Below the pieces are notes generated by a model. The model made no database searches, was not told the origin of the DNA, and saw nothing but the letters and a program-made list of their open reading frames with translations. From the NCBI RefSeq assembly GCF_002846395.1, contig NZ_PJMU01000002.1, positions 310,001-374,000 on the forward strand: a stretch of 64,000 bases of DNA. The letters are read 5' to 3'. Position 1 is the stretch's first letter. The number at the start of each line of letters is the position of its first letter. Origin of the DNA: Pontibacter ramchanderi (GTDB lineage Bacteria > Bacteroidota > Bacteroidia > Cytophagales > Hymenobacteraceae). Made by a program: the position numbers and the translations under genes. Shown here in pieces: positions 34,073-42,576 of this stretch.

Positions 34073-35778
34073 GGCTGCTGAGATTATTGCCGTTTGTATT
34101 TTTGTTGGTGTTACTTTATGGTTGTGCCGAGGAAAAGGATTTCCCTGAGGCACAAAGTTACCCTATCATCAGAACGCTGGAGGCTATACCTGACAGCATC
34201 GGAACAATAGTCAGGGGCCAAATTGTAAGACTTGGAAGAGAGCCGGTGACGGAATACGGGTTTGAGTACAGTGCTTTTGGGGATACCAAGAAGGTTACAA
34301 AGCAGGTAGTAGGCACTACTGCCAGCACCGGCGAGTACGAGGCTAAGTTAAACAATAATCTTGTTAAGGGCTATACCTATACCCTACGGGCCTATGCGAA
34401 GCACGGCCAAAACACCACCTACGGTACTTCCTTATCGTTTAAAAGCCAGAGCACTGCGATACCGGCCATCCATTCCTTCAGCCCAAAGGCAGCCGAAGAT
34501 AACAGAACTGTCACCATTTATGGGAAGAACTTTGGGGAAGAGAGCTACCTGGTTAAAGTGACCATTGGGGACGCAAAGGCAGATGTTATGTCGGTGCACC
34601 GCGACAGTGTCATAATCCGCACCCCGATTGTGCCTTACTCGGGAAGTTTCCCGCTTTCCATGACCGTGCGCGGTGAGCATGTCACAGCAAAAGAGCAGTT
34701 TGAGATCATCGGACCACACATTAGCCACCTCTCGGCAAGCAGTGGAAGGCCAGGAGATGAGCTGATCATCTATGGTAAAAACTTAAGCTACTCTGGTTTT
34801 GGTACCTATGTAACTATCGGAGGGCAAACAGCTAACATCCTTTCTCAGACAAATACTTCGATCAGGGTACGAGTGCCCATGGGCACCCCCAACACCTACG
34901 ATCGGGCACTGTCAGTATCTGTATACCGGAGCAGCAAGACAGCCGTTCTGCCTTACTCGTATACACTGCAATCTGGTTTTACGGCGGCTTCCAGTCTGCC
35001 CACCACTACAGGAGTTTCGTCAACCCGCTTACCCTCTTTTGTGGCCGAGGGCAAAGCCTTCTTTTTCTCCTTTGACCGGGTTATCAGCCATACCATTGCA
35101 TCCAGTCTATGGAAAAATGAAGGTATGTTTCCGGGCATTCACAAGTACAACAGTATCTTTGAACGGGTAGGAGACAAAGGCTATCTGATAGGCGGCAGAA
35201 ATGGCAACATGTTTTATGGCGATGTTTGGGAATATGACTACCGTCAGAACACCTGGACCAAGCTAAAAAGTCTTCCTTTCGCTGTACATAGTGCGACAAG
35301 CTTTGTGCTGAACGGTAAGATTCATTTCTTTGGCGGACAGAATAGCAGCAGCACCGTAAAGGTATGGCAGTATGACCCGGCCACGGAAACGGTTGTGGCG
35401 CTGAATAACTTCCCTGTCAGCACGTCGGGTGGGTACAGCTTTGAGAGCAACGGCACAGTGTATGTGATGCTGGGCATAGTACTGTGGGCCTACAATGCGC
35501 AACAAGACAGCTGGTCGCAGAAGGCCTCGCTGCCTGGCCTCAGCAGTTTTACCAACACACAGGCTTATACCTACCAGAACGAAGGCTATGCCATCGCGCT
35601 GAGGGATGAATACGCCCTCTACCGGTATGACGCCATCAAAAACGGATGGACGAAAGTAGCCTGGTATCCCGGATGCACCAGTACTGCCACTTTTTACGGC
35701 TTTGCTTCTGAAGACAGACTTTACATTGGCACAGTGGGCAGTTGCTCTTACACTTTATACTCTTATGAGGAGCCCTAA
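34069..35778 (+). CDS. Lipoprotein with IPT/TIG domains and Kelch-type propeller
   Basis: 569 aa. Lipobox LLYGC with Cys19. Then a fibronectin-like part (about 35-125, TYTLRAYAKHGQNTTYGTSLSF), two IPT/TIG domains (about 132-213, IHSFSPKAAEDNRTVTIYGKNFG; and 216-298, ISHLSASSGRPGDELIIYGKNLS), and a Kelch-like propeller (about 325-560) with DRVISHTIASSLW, GDVWEYDYRQNTWTKLKSLPF and KVWQYDPATETVVAL. The build suggests a surface-exposed adhesin or glycan-binding protein. Co-translated with the upstream barrel protein (4-base overlap). Confidence 0.85.
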   Translation: MRLLRLLPFVFLLVLLYGCAEEKDFPEAQSYPIIRTLEAIPDSIGTIVRGQIVRLGREPVTEYGFEYSAFGDTKKVTKQVVGTTASTGEYEAKLNNNLVKGYTYTLRAYAKHGQNTTYGTSLSFKSQSTAIPAIHSFSPKAAEDNRTVTIYGKNFGEESYLVKVTIGDAKADVMSVHRDSVIIRTPIVPYSGSFPLSMTVRGEHVTAKEQFEIIGPHISHLSASSGRPGDELIIYGKNLSYSGFGTYVTIGGQTANILSQTNTSIRVRVPMGTPNTYDRALSVSVYRSSKTAVLPYSYTLQSGFTAASSLPTTTGVSSTRLPSFVAEGKAFFFSFDRVISHTIASSLWKNEGMFPGIHKYNSIFERVGDKGYLIGGRNGNMFYGDVWEYDYRQNTWTKLKSLPFAVHSATSFVLNGKIHFFGGQNSSSTVKVWQYDPATETVVALNNFPVSTSGGYSFESNGTVYVMLGIVLWAYNAQQDSWSQKASLPGLSSFTNTQAYTYQNEGYAIALRDEYALYRYDAIKNGWTKVAWYPGCTSTATFYGFASEDRLYIGTVGSCSYTLYSYEEP

Positions 35779-35836
35779 GCCTTACTGCCTCAACTGACAA
35801 CTGACATTATTATTTATTTACAATTTACCAATCAGA

Positions 35837-36790
35837 ATGAACTACAAAAACAAAATTGCCAGCCTTTGCATCCTGCTGGTCGCTCTGCTTTTATCCCCTA
35901 CCCTGAGCCAGGCACAAAAAGTAAAATCCAAACCAGCCAAAGCGAAGACCACTGCCCAGGCGCCGTCTACGGCTACTACCAAATCTCTCCTCTGGGAAGT
36001 TAGCGGCAACGGCCTGAAGCAACCCTCATACCTGTACGGCACCTACCACCTGCTCAACGCCAGCTTCCTGAACACAGTGCCTGAAGTGATGGAGCGCTTT
36101 ATGGAAAGCCGCGGCCTGGTAGTGGAAACCGTGATCGACTCGGCTAAGATGATGCAGCTGGGTACTCTGATGGTGATGCCGAACAACAAGCTCTCGAACC
36201 TGCTGACCAAGGAGGACTATGCCCTGGTAAACCAGGAAGTGAAAGAGCAGTTTGGATTTGAGCTGAGCATGGCCGACCAGATGAAGCCAATGACGCTGCT
36301 GCTGATGCTGTCGCTGAAAGAATACCAGCGCGTGGAAGCACTTAAAAACTACACCGGCGAACCGATGGATGGCTACTTTGCCAACTACAACAAGAAGAGC
36401 CAAAAGAAAGTGAGCACGCTCGAGACTATGGAGCAGCAGTTCGGCTTCCTTTACAACCACCACCCGCTGGACAAGCAAGCGGAGCAACTCGTGGCTTACA
36501 TCAAAAATAAGGACGCTGCCATGCAACTATCGAACAAACTGGTGGAGCTGTATCTTCAGAAAGACCTGCCCGGAATATGGGCGCTGACGCAGGAATACAA
36601 CGAACTGACAGGCGGCGGTGACATGGCCTACATGACTGACGACCGTAACAAGGATTGGATGACAAAACTACCAGCCATCATGAAAGAGCAGTCTACTTTC
36701 ATTGCGGTTGGGGCAGCACACCTGCCGGGCGAGAACGGGTTACTGCAGTTGCTACAGCGAGCCGGCTATACCGTAAAACCCCTGCAGTAA
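35837..36790 (+). CDS. TraB/GumN family protein
   Basis: 317 aa with signal peptide (cut near LSQAQ) and a basic linker. Family motifs: YLYGTYHLL (GTxH), LVVETVIDS with the conserved Glu, DDRNKDWMTKLP, and VGAAHLPGENGLLQLLQRAGY at the end. Members are thought to be metal-dependent proteases (TIKI-like), from the conserved His and Glu; activity here is inferred. Periplasmic. 58 bases after the lipoprotein gene; a terminator follows. Confidence 0.9.
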   Translation: MNYKNKIASLCILLVALLLSPTLSQAQKVKSKPAKAKTTAQAPSTATTKSLLWEVSGNGLKQPSYLYGTYHLLNASFLNTVPEVMERFMESRGLVVETVIDSAKMMQLGTLMVMPNNKLSNLLTKEDYALVNQEVKEQFGFELSMADQMKPMTLLLMLSLKEYQRVEALKNYTGEPMDGYFANYNKKSQKKVSTLETMEQQFGFLYNHHPLDKQAEQLVAYIKNKDAAMQLSNKLVELYLQKDLPGIWALTQEYNELTGGGDMAYMTDDRNKDWMTKLPAIMKEQSTFIAVGAAHLPGENGLLQLLQRAGYTVKPLQ

Positions 36791-36801
36791 ACTTATTCTT
36801 T

Positions 36802-36817
36802 AGGTATAGCTATACCT
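36802..36817. repeat. Head-to-head pair of the iterated octamer
   Basis: AGGTATAGCTATACCT is a perfect 16-bp palindrome made of two abutting copies of the window's octamer, just after the TraB/GumN gene. A further copy lies in the loop of the terminator 50 bases on. Confidence 0.8.
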
Positions 36818-36842
36818 GAACCGAACGGCAGATATACCTGCT

Positions 36843-36894
36843 AAAAAGAGTATCGCCCGCACAAGTCTATACCTGCGCAGGCGATACTCTTTTT
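36843..36894. terminator. Bidirectional terminator with octamer in its loop
   Basis: 15-bp stem AAAAAGAGTATCGCC (36843-36857) with its complement (36880-36894). The 22-base loop contains CTATACCT. Lies between convergent genes. Confidence 0.88.
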
Positions 36895-36922
36895 ATACCT
36901 GATTTATTTATCCTTGGCTGCG

Positions 36923-37921
36923 CTATACCTTATAAGGCTGCTGCTCAATGGCACTGAAATCAATGTCGCGCATGCACTTAAAGTGGCCTTGAGGGCACTT
37001 GCTATACCCTATTTTGGAGCAGGGACGGCAAGGCAGCCCGTTTACTTCGAGCACCTTATACCTCGTCCGGAAAGGGTACATGCCGAACTCCGGTATGGTA
37101 TTGCCCCACACGCTGATGATGTCCTTTTGAAAAGCCGCTGCAATGTGCATCAGTCCTGTATCGTGACTGACCACCTGCTTCGCCTGCCGCACCAGCGAAG
37201 CCGAACCGGCCAGGCTATACCTGCCGCAGGCGTTCAGGATAATTGTTGATTGTTGATTGTTGATTGATGCTGGTTCGAAATGAGCGGCGATTTCCTCTCC
37301 TACAGCAGCGTCTTCCTTACCACCGAGCAGAATGATGGGTTGCTGCAACTGAGCGCACAGTTCAATGATGCGTTCTGTAGGCAAGCGCTTGGTATAATGC
37401 TGCGCTCCGATAGCAAAAGCAGTATATCTGTTCTGGAAACCAACTGGTAACGTATTGATGTCTACTTCGGCATCGGCAGGTATAAAGTAATCCAGCCCTT
37501 TACCGTCGTCCTGTATACCGAGTGGTGCGGCTGCGGCCAAGTAACGGTCTACGATGTGCATATCGGGCAGGCGGTTCACTTTCAGGTTCACCATCAGCCA
37601 CTTTTCGAAATTTAGCTTGTCGAAGCTTTTGGAGGACTTGCCCAAACGGGTTTTGATAATGCGGGTGCGTAGGTTGTTGTGCAGGTCTACCACAAAATCA
37701 AAGTTCTCGGCTTTGAGCTGTTGCACGAGTTCGCTCAGACTATCGCCCAGCGTATGCACCTTGTCGATGTAAGGGTTCGGCTCCAGTATACCTCTAAAAG
37801 CTTGCTTGGTGCAGTAATGTACCTCCGCATCCGGCACCTGCTGCTTAATGCAGCGCACCACCGGTGTTGTCAGCACAATATCGCCGATAGAGGAAAAACG
37901 GAGAATGAGTATTTTAGGCAT
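36923..37921 (-). CDS. Heptosyltransferase-like glycosyltransferase (GT9)
   Basis: A GT-B enzyme of the ADP-heptose:LPS family acting at the inner membrane in lipopolysaccharide core synthesis. N-terminus KILILRFSSIGDIVLTTPVVRCIK, then FDFVVDLHNNLRTRIIK, donor site ILLGGKEDAAVGEEI and SHDTGLMHIAAAFQKDIISVWGNTIPEFG. The C-terminal Cys cluster CRPCSKIGYSKCPQGHFKC is shared with the GT9 protein at 47854. A low-complexity insert SINNQQSTI (about 218-226) is encoded by repeat DNA. 332 aa. Three bases after polX. Confidence 0.9.
   Translation of the reverse strand: MPKILILRFSSIGDIVLTTPVVRCIKQQVPDAEVHYCTKQAFRGILEPNPYIDKVHTLGDSLSELVQQLKAENFDFVVDLHNNLRTRIIKTRLGKSSKSFDKLNFEKWLMVNLKVNRLPDMHIVDRYLAAAAPLGIQDDGKGLDYFIPADAEVDINTLPVGFQNRYTAFAIGAQHYTKRLPTERIIELCAQLQQPIILLGGKEDAAVGEEIAAHFEPASINNQQSTIILNACGRYSLAGSASLVRQAKQVVSHDTGLMHIAAAFQKDIISVWGNTIPEFGMYPFRTRYKVLEVNGLPCRPCSKIGYSKCPQGHFKCMRDIDFSAIEQQPYKV
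37241..37269. repeat. Intergenic-type repeat lying in frame inside the GT9 gene
   Basis: AATTGTTGATTGTTGATTG-type repeat, the same motif that forms the arms of the modules at 26539, 42336 and 51065, is here inside coding sequence and is read as SINNQQSTI without breaking the frame. Confidence 0.75.
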
Positions 37922-37924
37922 CCG

Positions 37925-39628
37925 CTACTTAATCTTCTCCTTCCGCGCCTTAAAATAAGCTTCCACTTCCTCCACCGACTTTGCATTGAAGGCCATTTCT
38001 TTGGTCAGTCCGCCCTTGCGGCCGACCAGTACGCCATAGCGCATATCGTCGTAGCCGCTGGTGTGGTGGGCATCCGGGTTTATGCTCAGCATCACGCCTT
38101 TCTCCAGCGCATAGTGCACCCAGCGCCAGTCCATGTCGAGGCGCCAGGGGTTAGAATTGATTTCGATGATGACGTTGTTGGCAGCACAGGCATCGATCAC
38201 CATTTTATGGTTGATCGGGTAACCTTCGCGGCGCAGCAGCAGTCGTCCGGTCGGGTGGCCCAGCATCGTTGTGTAAGGATTCTCGATGGCGGTGATCAGG
38301 CGGGCCGTGGCCTTCTGCTCGTCCATGTTGAGGTTGCTGTGGATGCTGGCCACAATGAAGTCAAACGACTTCAGGATATCCTCTTCGTAGTCCAAGGAGC
38401 CATCACCCAGAATATCGGACTCTATGCCTTTGAATATCTTGAACGGAGCCAGTTTTTTGTTCAGCTCGTCGATTTCTTTTTGCTGACGCAGCACATCGCC
38501 TTCGCGCAGACCACCGGCATAGGCTGCCGTTTTGCTGTGGTCGGAAATGCCGAGGTACTGGTAGCCCATGTCGCGGCAGTAAGTAGCCATCTGCTCCAGG
38601 GTAAGGGCGCCGTCAGAGTAGGTACTATGGTTATGCAGAATACCTTTCAGGTCGCCCAGTTCGAGCAGTTTCGGCAGCTTGTTCTCCATGGCCAGCTGCA
38701 GCTCATTAGTCCCTTCCCGCAGTTCGGGTGCAATATAGGCCATACCTGCCGAGGCGTAGATATCTTCTTCAGAACTATGACTGCTTTCGCGGGCCACGGT
38801 CAGCATGTTTTTGTTGGCAGCAAACACCTGGGACAAGTGCTCTGGCGAAGAAGAGCGTATGAAGCGTTCGTTCTGGAAATTGATCGGGCTGGCAAAGCGG
38901 ATCTCAGTGGCCAATCCGCTCACGCTGTGCTTGCCGCGCCATACCATCGGGCCGGAAATTAGCTCGTCCTGCTGCAATTCGTTCAGTCTGTTCAGGGCTG
39001 CTTCTGCTTCGGTTGGCTTATCTGTACCAATCACCAGCTCCAGCTTCTCCACGATCTCCAGGCATCGTCGCACATCACCGGCCAGGGCTACCTCGGCCCC
39101 CGGCAAGGCTTGCTGTACTTGTTCTTGCAAAGTCAAAGCAGCGGGTTCAGCCTCAGCAAAAAGCAATTTGCCGCGGTTCTGCTGCGTGAACAGCAGCGCC
39201 TGTTTAATATTCTCCTGGGTCTTGGCACCAAAACCTTTCAGCTTGCTCACTTTATCCTGCTCGCAGGCGTCCAGTAGTTCCTCTACCGTTTCAGCGCCCA
39301 GCTCTTTCCAGAGAGTACGCACCTTTTTCGGGCCGATGCCCTTGATGCGCAGCATCTCCACCACACCCGGTGGCGTTACCGAAAGTAGCTGGTCCAGCTC
39401 CGTAAAAGACCCCGTTTCATTGATCTCGATCACGCGGGCGGCGATGCTCTTGCCCACGCCGGTGATACCTTCCAGCTCGGCCTGGCTTTTGAATGCCAGC
39501 GGTTCTTCCACCAGTTCCAGTGCCGCGGCACCGTTCACGTATGAGCGTACCTTAAACGGATTCTCGTTGTGCAGCTCCATGAGCTCAGCGGCCAGCTTGA
39601 ACAGCTTTATGATTTTCTTATTTTCCAA
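37925..39628 (-). CDS. polX: DNA polymerase/3'-5' exonuclease PolX
   Basis: 567 aa. N-terminal polymerase-X-like part with helix-hairpin-helix DNA-binding segments (VGKSIAARVIEINETGS, IKGIGPKKVRTLWKELG), a degraded nucleotidyltransferase region, and a C-terminal PHP phosphoesterase: LHNHSTYSDGALTLEQMATYCRDMGYQYLGISDHSKTAAYAGG, ESDILGDGSLDYEED, IINS-like EINSNPWRLDMDW, and SINPDAHHTSGYDD. In known members PHP gives 3'-5' exonuclease and AP-site activity in repair. The TTG start at 39628 lies just downstream of a -7 box; the 14 codons upstream are thus not used. Confidence 0.88.
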   Translation of the reverse strand: MENKKIIKLFKLAAELMELHNENPFKVRSYVNGAAALELVEEPLAFKSQAELEGITGVGKSIAARVIEINETGSFTELDQLLSVTPPGVVEMLRIKGIGPKKVRTLWKELGAETVEELLDACEQDKVSKLKGFGAKTQENIKQALLFTQQNRGKLLFAEAEPAALTLQEQVQQALPGAEVALAGDVRRCLEIVEKLELVIGTDKPTEAEAALNRLNELQQDELISGPMVWRGKHSVSGLATEIRFASPINFQNERFIRSSSPEHLSQVFAANKNMLTVARESSHSSEEDIYASAGMAYIAPELREGTNELQLAMENKLPKLLELGDLKGILHNHSTYSDGALTLEQMATYCRDMGYQYLGISDHSKTAAYAGGLREGDVLRQQKEIDELNKKLAPFKIFKGIESDILGDGSLDYEEDILKSFDFIVASIHSNLNMDEQKATARLITAIENPYTTMLGHPTGRLLLRREGYPINHKMVIDACAANNVIIEINSNPWRLDMDWRWVHYALEKGVMLSINPDAHHTSGYDDMRYGVLVGRKGGLTKEMAFNAKSVEEVEAYFKARKEKIK

Positions 39629-39648
39629 GGCAATGTTGTGTATAAGTA

Positions 39649-39656
39649 CAAAGATA
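39649..39656 (-). promoter_or_regulatory. -7 box of the polX-GT9 operon
   Basis: TATCTTTG on the minus strand, 20 bases before the TTG start at 39628. Confidence 0.5.
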
Positions 39657-39788
39657 GAAAAAGCCGCCATACCTTTGCCATACCTGTTCGGAGGCCTTTT
39701 ATATTCCAGGGCTTCTATATAAATCAGGAAATACCTATCTTAGCTATCCATTTAGTGCTCTGAGTAAAGAGCCAACAAACTCAAAAAT

Positions 39789-40187
39789 ATGAAATACGCT
39801 TCGCTGTTATGCGTTTTGTGCCTCGTGCTGCTGGCCAACACCTGCCGCAAAAAGGCTGAGGCCGAACTCCTGGGCCAGACCTGGCTGCACTCATACGAAG
39901 AGGACCAGGACGACGTGCTCGTTTACCGCCCCAATACCTACGACTTTCCGCCCTCCAGAGGACGCACCGGCTTTACGCTGGAGCCGGAGGGTGTGGCCAA
40001 GCAGTACGCCATAGCTCCCGCCGACGGCCTGGAGGAGCACACTGGCATCTGGGAATACAAAGACAAGAACACGATTCTGGTTCACATCCAGGGAAACGGC
40101 CACCCGGAGCAACGCTATACCATGGAGGTGGTGTCGCTAAAAGACAGTGTGCTGAAAGTGAGAATAACGCCTGATGCGCAGGAGTAG
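39789..40187 (+). CDS. Small lipoprotein of unknown function
   Basis: 132 aa. N-terminal hydrophobic segment ending VLLANTC suggests lipidation at Cys19. The mature part has WLHSYEEDQDDVLVYRPNTYDFPPSRGRTGFTLEPEGVAKQYAIAPADGLEEHTGIWEYKDKNTILV, which reads like a lipocalin-type small beta domain (W..E....VYRP...F..SRG..GF.....G......) seen in many Bacteroidota lipoproteins. Function unknown. Confidence 0.75.
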   Translation: MKYASLLCVLCLVLLANTCRKKAEAELLGQTWLHSYEEDQDDVLVYRPNTYDFPPSRGRTGFTLEPEGVAKQYAIAPADGLEEHTGIWEYKDKNTILVHIQGNGHPEQRYTMEVVSLKDSVLKVRITPDAQE

Positions 40188-40300
40188 TAACTGACAAGTA
40201 CTTTAAAGGTAGCGCTTTTGCCAGCTTCACAGGTGGCTTTCTGATCGGTCTGCTCGTTGGCGAGCTGGGCATTTACCTGAGGCGCATCGGCCGGCTGTAG
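40175..40300 (+). pseudogene. Possible remnant of a small membrane protein
   Basis: An open stretch without a start codon, between an in-frame TGA (40172) and TAG (40298), encodes TDKYFKGSAFASFTGGFLIGLLVGELGIYL and a basic end RRIGRL. The glycine-spaced hydrophobic segment followed by arginines looks like a real membrane-protein C-terminus. It overlaps the end of the preceding lipoprotein gene in another frame. It may be a decayed gene or chance. Confidence 0.3.
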
Positions 40301-40350
40301 CCACAAGCCATTTAAATAGATCTTAAATTTCGATTACCTATACCTTACAC

Positions 40351-40755
40351 ATGCAATACTGGTTAGTAAAATCAGAACCGGAGGCCTATTCCTGGGCCAG
40401 ATTTGTAAAAGAAGGTCGTGTCTGCTGGGACGGCGTTCGCAATTACCAGGCCCGTAACAACCTGCAACTTATGCAACCTGGTAACCTGGTGCTGTTCTAC
40501 CACAGCGTGTCTGAGAAAGCCATCGTGGGCATCGCCAAAGTGGATAAAGCCGCTTACCCCGACCCCAGCGCCGACGACCCGAAGTGGATGGCCGTGGACC
40601 TGGTGCCTGAGCGTGCATTCAAGTCACCTGTAACACTGGACCAGATCAAAAAAGACCCACGCCTCGAGAACATTGCCCTGCTGCGCCAGTCGCGCCTGTC
40701 GGTGATGCCGCTCAAAGCCGAGGAGTTTGACGTGCTGCTCGCCCTGGGCAACTAA
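40351..40755 (+). CDS. EVE-domain protein
   Basis: 134 aa, a whole EVE (PUA-like) domain: MQYWLVKSEPEAYSWARFVKEGRVCWDGVRNYQARNNL, GNLVLFYHSVSEKAIVGIAKV, DPKWMAVDLVPERAF, and RQSRLSVMPLKAEEFDVLLALG. EVE domains bind modified bases in DNA or RNA. Stand-alone forms like this are common in bacteria, and their exact role is not settled. Own start, no operon partner visible. Confidence 0.92.
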   Translation: MQYWLVKSEPEAYSWARFVKEGRVCWDGVRNYQARNNLQLMQPGNLVLFYHSVSEKAIVGIAKVDKAAYPDPSADDPKWMAVDLVPERAFKSPVTLDQIKKDPRLENIALLRQSRLSVMPLKAEEFDVLLALGN

Positions 40756-40861
40756 TCCGGGGCGACACACTGCACGCGGGCACAACGTTACTTTACAAAA
40801 AAGAGTACAAAGCAATTGACTGCCTTATACCTACTGCCAGCCGGCAGTGCAAGATTGTAAC

Positions 40862-42337
40862 ATGCCATACCTGCGCCTTTTGCTGTTCTGCTTTGCGGTG
40901 CTGGCACCTGCCCTGCTTTGGGCACAGGAGCCCCGGCAACCTGTGCGCCTCGAGCTGCCTTACGATTACGAAACCAGCCATGTAGAGGTGATGGCCCTGC
41001 CCGACAGCAGCCTGCTGGTCTACAGCCGCAAGTCCGACACATGGGCCAAGAGCCCTGATTTTGTTCTCGAGAAGTACGACGCAAAACTGGAGCCGGTCTG
41101 GAAGAGCAAACTGGACCTGAAGTCTGAGTACGAGCTGGTACGCCACTACACGGAGGCTCCCTATACCTACCTCATCTTTCAGGCAGCAAAACCTACGCTC
41201 TATACCTTCGTGCGACTTCACATGGGCAACGGCAGCATCAGCCAAAGCGAGATTGAGCTCGATAAGGTGGAGTATATCTACGAGTTCAACGTGCTGCGTG
41301 GCAACCACTTCCTGATCACGGGCAACAGTTACGACACCAAGCCCAACCTGCTATACCTGAATCCTGCAAAGCCGCAGCCTACGATCCTGCCGGCCCTTTA
41401 TGGCGAGGAGTCCTCTTTTTCTGACCTGCATACCGACCACGTGCATGGGCGCGTCGATGTGGTGCTGGTCGAGACGAATCGTAGAATCTCCCGCCTGCAG
41501 GTGAAAAGCTTTGACCAGAATGGCCAGTTGCAGCACAACTACTTTATTCTGCAGCCACAGGCCCGCAGCCTGCTCAACGCCGAGATCACGCCCGGCGACA
41601 CGCTCTCCCGCATGCTCATCGGCACTTACGGCGCACGCGATCTGCGCTATGTACAGGGCTTTTTTACGTCGCCGGTGGCTTTTAAAATAGTGGAGGGTGA
41701 GTTCTACTCGCTGCTCGATTTGCAGAACTTCTTTAAATACATGAAGCCGCGTCGCGAAGAGCGCACACGCAAGCGGGAGCTTGCCCGCATTGCCGAAGGC
41801 CGAGAACCTTTGCAGCGCTACCGCATGCTCCTGCACGACCTCATCGAGACTCGCAACGGCTATGTGCTGGCAGCAGAGATATACTTCCCTCAGTACCGCG
41901 GCGGTGGCGCACTCGATAACCGCGTCCGAGGGCTGGACCGGGAGCCCCAGGCCTACAAACGTACACACGCAATCGCCCTGGGCTTCGATACCGATGGCGT
42001 ACTACTCTGGGACAATGCCTTCCCGCTGCCCGATGTGGTCACCTCCACCCTGGTGCATGCCGTGGAGGTCGCCGCCCTGCCAGACGGGCGTGTGGTGATG
42101 GCTTACCCCGACAGGGAAAAAATCTTCTACCGCCAAATGGTGCACAATCAGTTTAACGCGGAGGAAACCTCCATTGAGCTTCTGCCCTACGAAAAAGAAG
42201 AAAAGATTCTCAGCACAGAGTTACCCGGGTTGATCCGCTGGTACGGTGCCCACTTTGCCGCCTTCGGCTATCAACGCATACGGGTACCTCATGGTCCCAA
42301 CCGCACGGTGTTCTACATCAACAAGATTACTTTTTAA
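40862..42337 (+). CDS. Large exported protein of unknown function
   Basis: 491 aa from the ATG at 40862, which starts a signal peptide (MPYLRLLLFCFAVLAPALLWAQ); an in-frame ATG at 40847 is possible. The mature part is beta-rich, with repeating patterns such as LPDSSLLVYSRKSDTW, FVLEKYDAKLEPVWKSKLDL, RIFIL-like FNVLRGNHFLITGNSY and ALGFDTDGVLLWDNAFPLPD, reminiscent of a propeller. A highly basic stretch KPRREERTRKRELARIAEGRE lies in the middle. Probably periplasmic; function unknown. Confidence 0.78.
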   Translation: MPYLRLLLFCFAVLAPALLWAQEPRQPVRLELPYDYETSHVEVMALPDSSLLVYSRKSDTWAKSPDFVLEKYDAKLEPVWKSKLDLKSEYELVRHYTEAPYTYLIFQAAKPTLYTFVRLHMGNGSISQSEIELDKVEYIYEFNVLRGNHFLITGNSYDTKPNLLYLNPAKPQPTILPALYGEESSFSDLHTDHVHGRVDVVLVETNRRISRLQVKSFDQNGQLQHNYFILQPQARSLLNAEITPGDTLSRMLIGTYGARDLRYVQGFFTSPVAFKIVEGEFYSLLDLQNFFKYMKPRREERTRKRELARIAEGREPLQRYRMLLHDLIETRNGYVLAAEIYFPQYRGGGALDNRVRGLDREPQAYKRTHAIALGFDTDGVLLWDNAFPLPDVVTSTLVHAVEVAALPDGRVVMAYPDREKIFYRQMVHNQFNAEETSIELLPYEKEEKILSTELPGLIRWYGAHFAAFGYQRIRVPHGPNRTVFYINKITF

Positions 42338-42541
42338 TTGCTGATTGTTGATTGTTAGGGCTCACTAGCTGAGTTGCGGCAATACCTATTCTTCAGCGTT
42401 ATGCGTCCTTCGCTATACCTTCTTGAAGTTGTCTTCTATCTGCTTCAGAAAAATACATTCACCAATTCAACCATTTAGCTACTCAACAATAACAACCAAC
42501 AATTTAGCAATTCAACCACCCAACAATTTAACAATTCAACC
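42336..42541. repeat. Intergenic inverted-repeat module before pyrR
   Basis: The left arm AATTGCTGATTGTTGATTGTTAG (42336-42358 region) overlaps the stop codon of the previous gene. The right side (42463-42541) is a long run of CAATTCAACC/CAACAATTTA units, its imperfect reverse complement. About 100 bases between the arms hold no gene but include one octamer copy. Ends nine bases before the pyrR -7 box. Confidence 0.78.
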
Positions 42542-42549
42542 GAACATCC

Positions 42550-42557
42550 TATATTTG
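42550..42557 (+). promoter_or_regulatory. -7 box of pyrR-pyrB
   Basis: TATATTTG lies 19 bases before the pyrR ATG. The leader is too short for a classic PyrR attenuator ahead of pyrR. Confidence 0.5.
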
Positions 42558-42576
42558 CAACCAAGACCCCCAGGCC

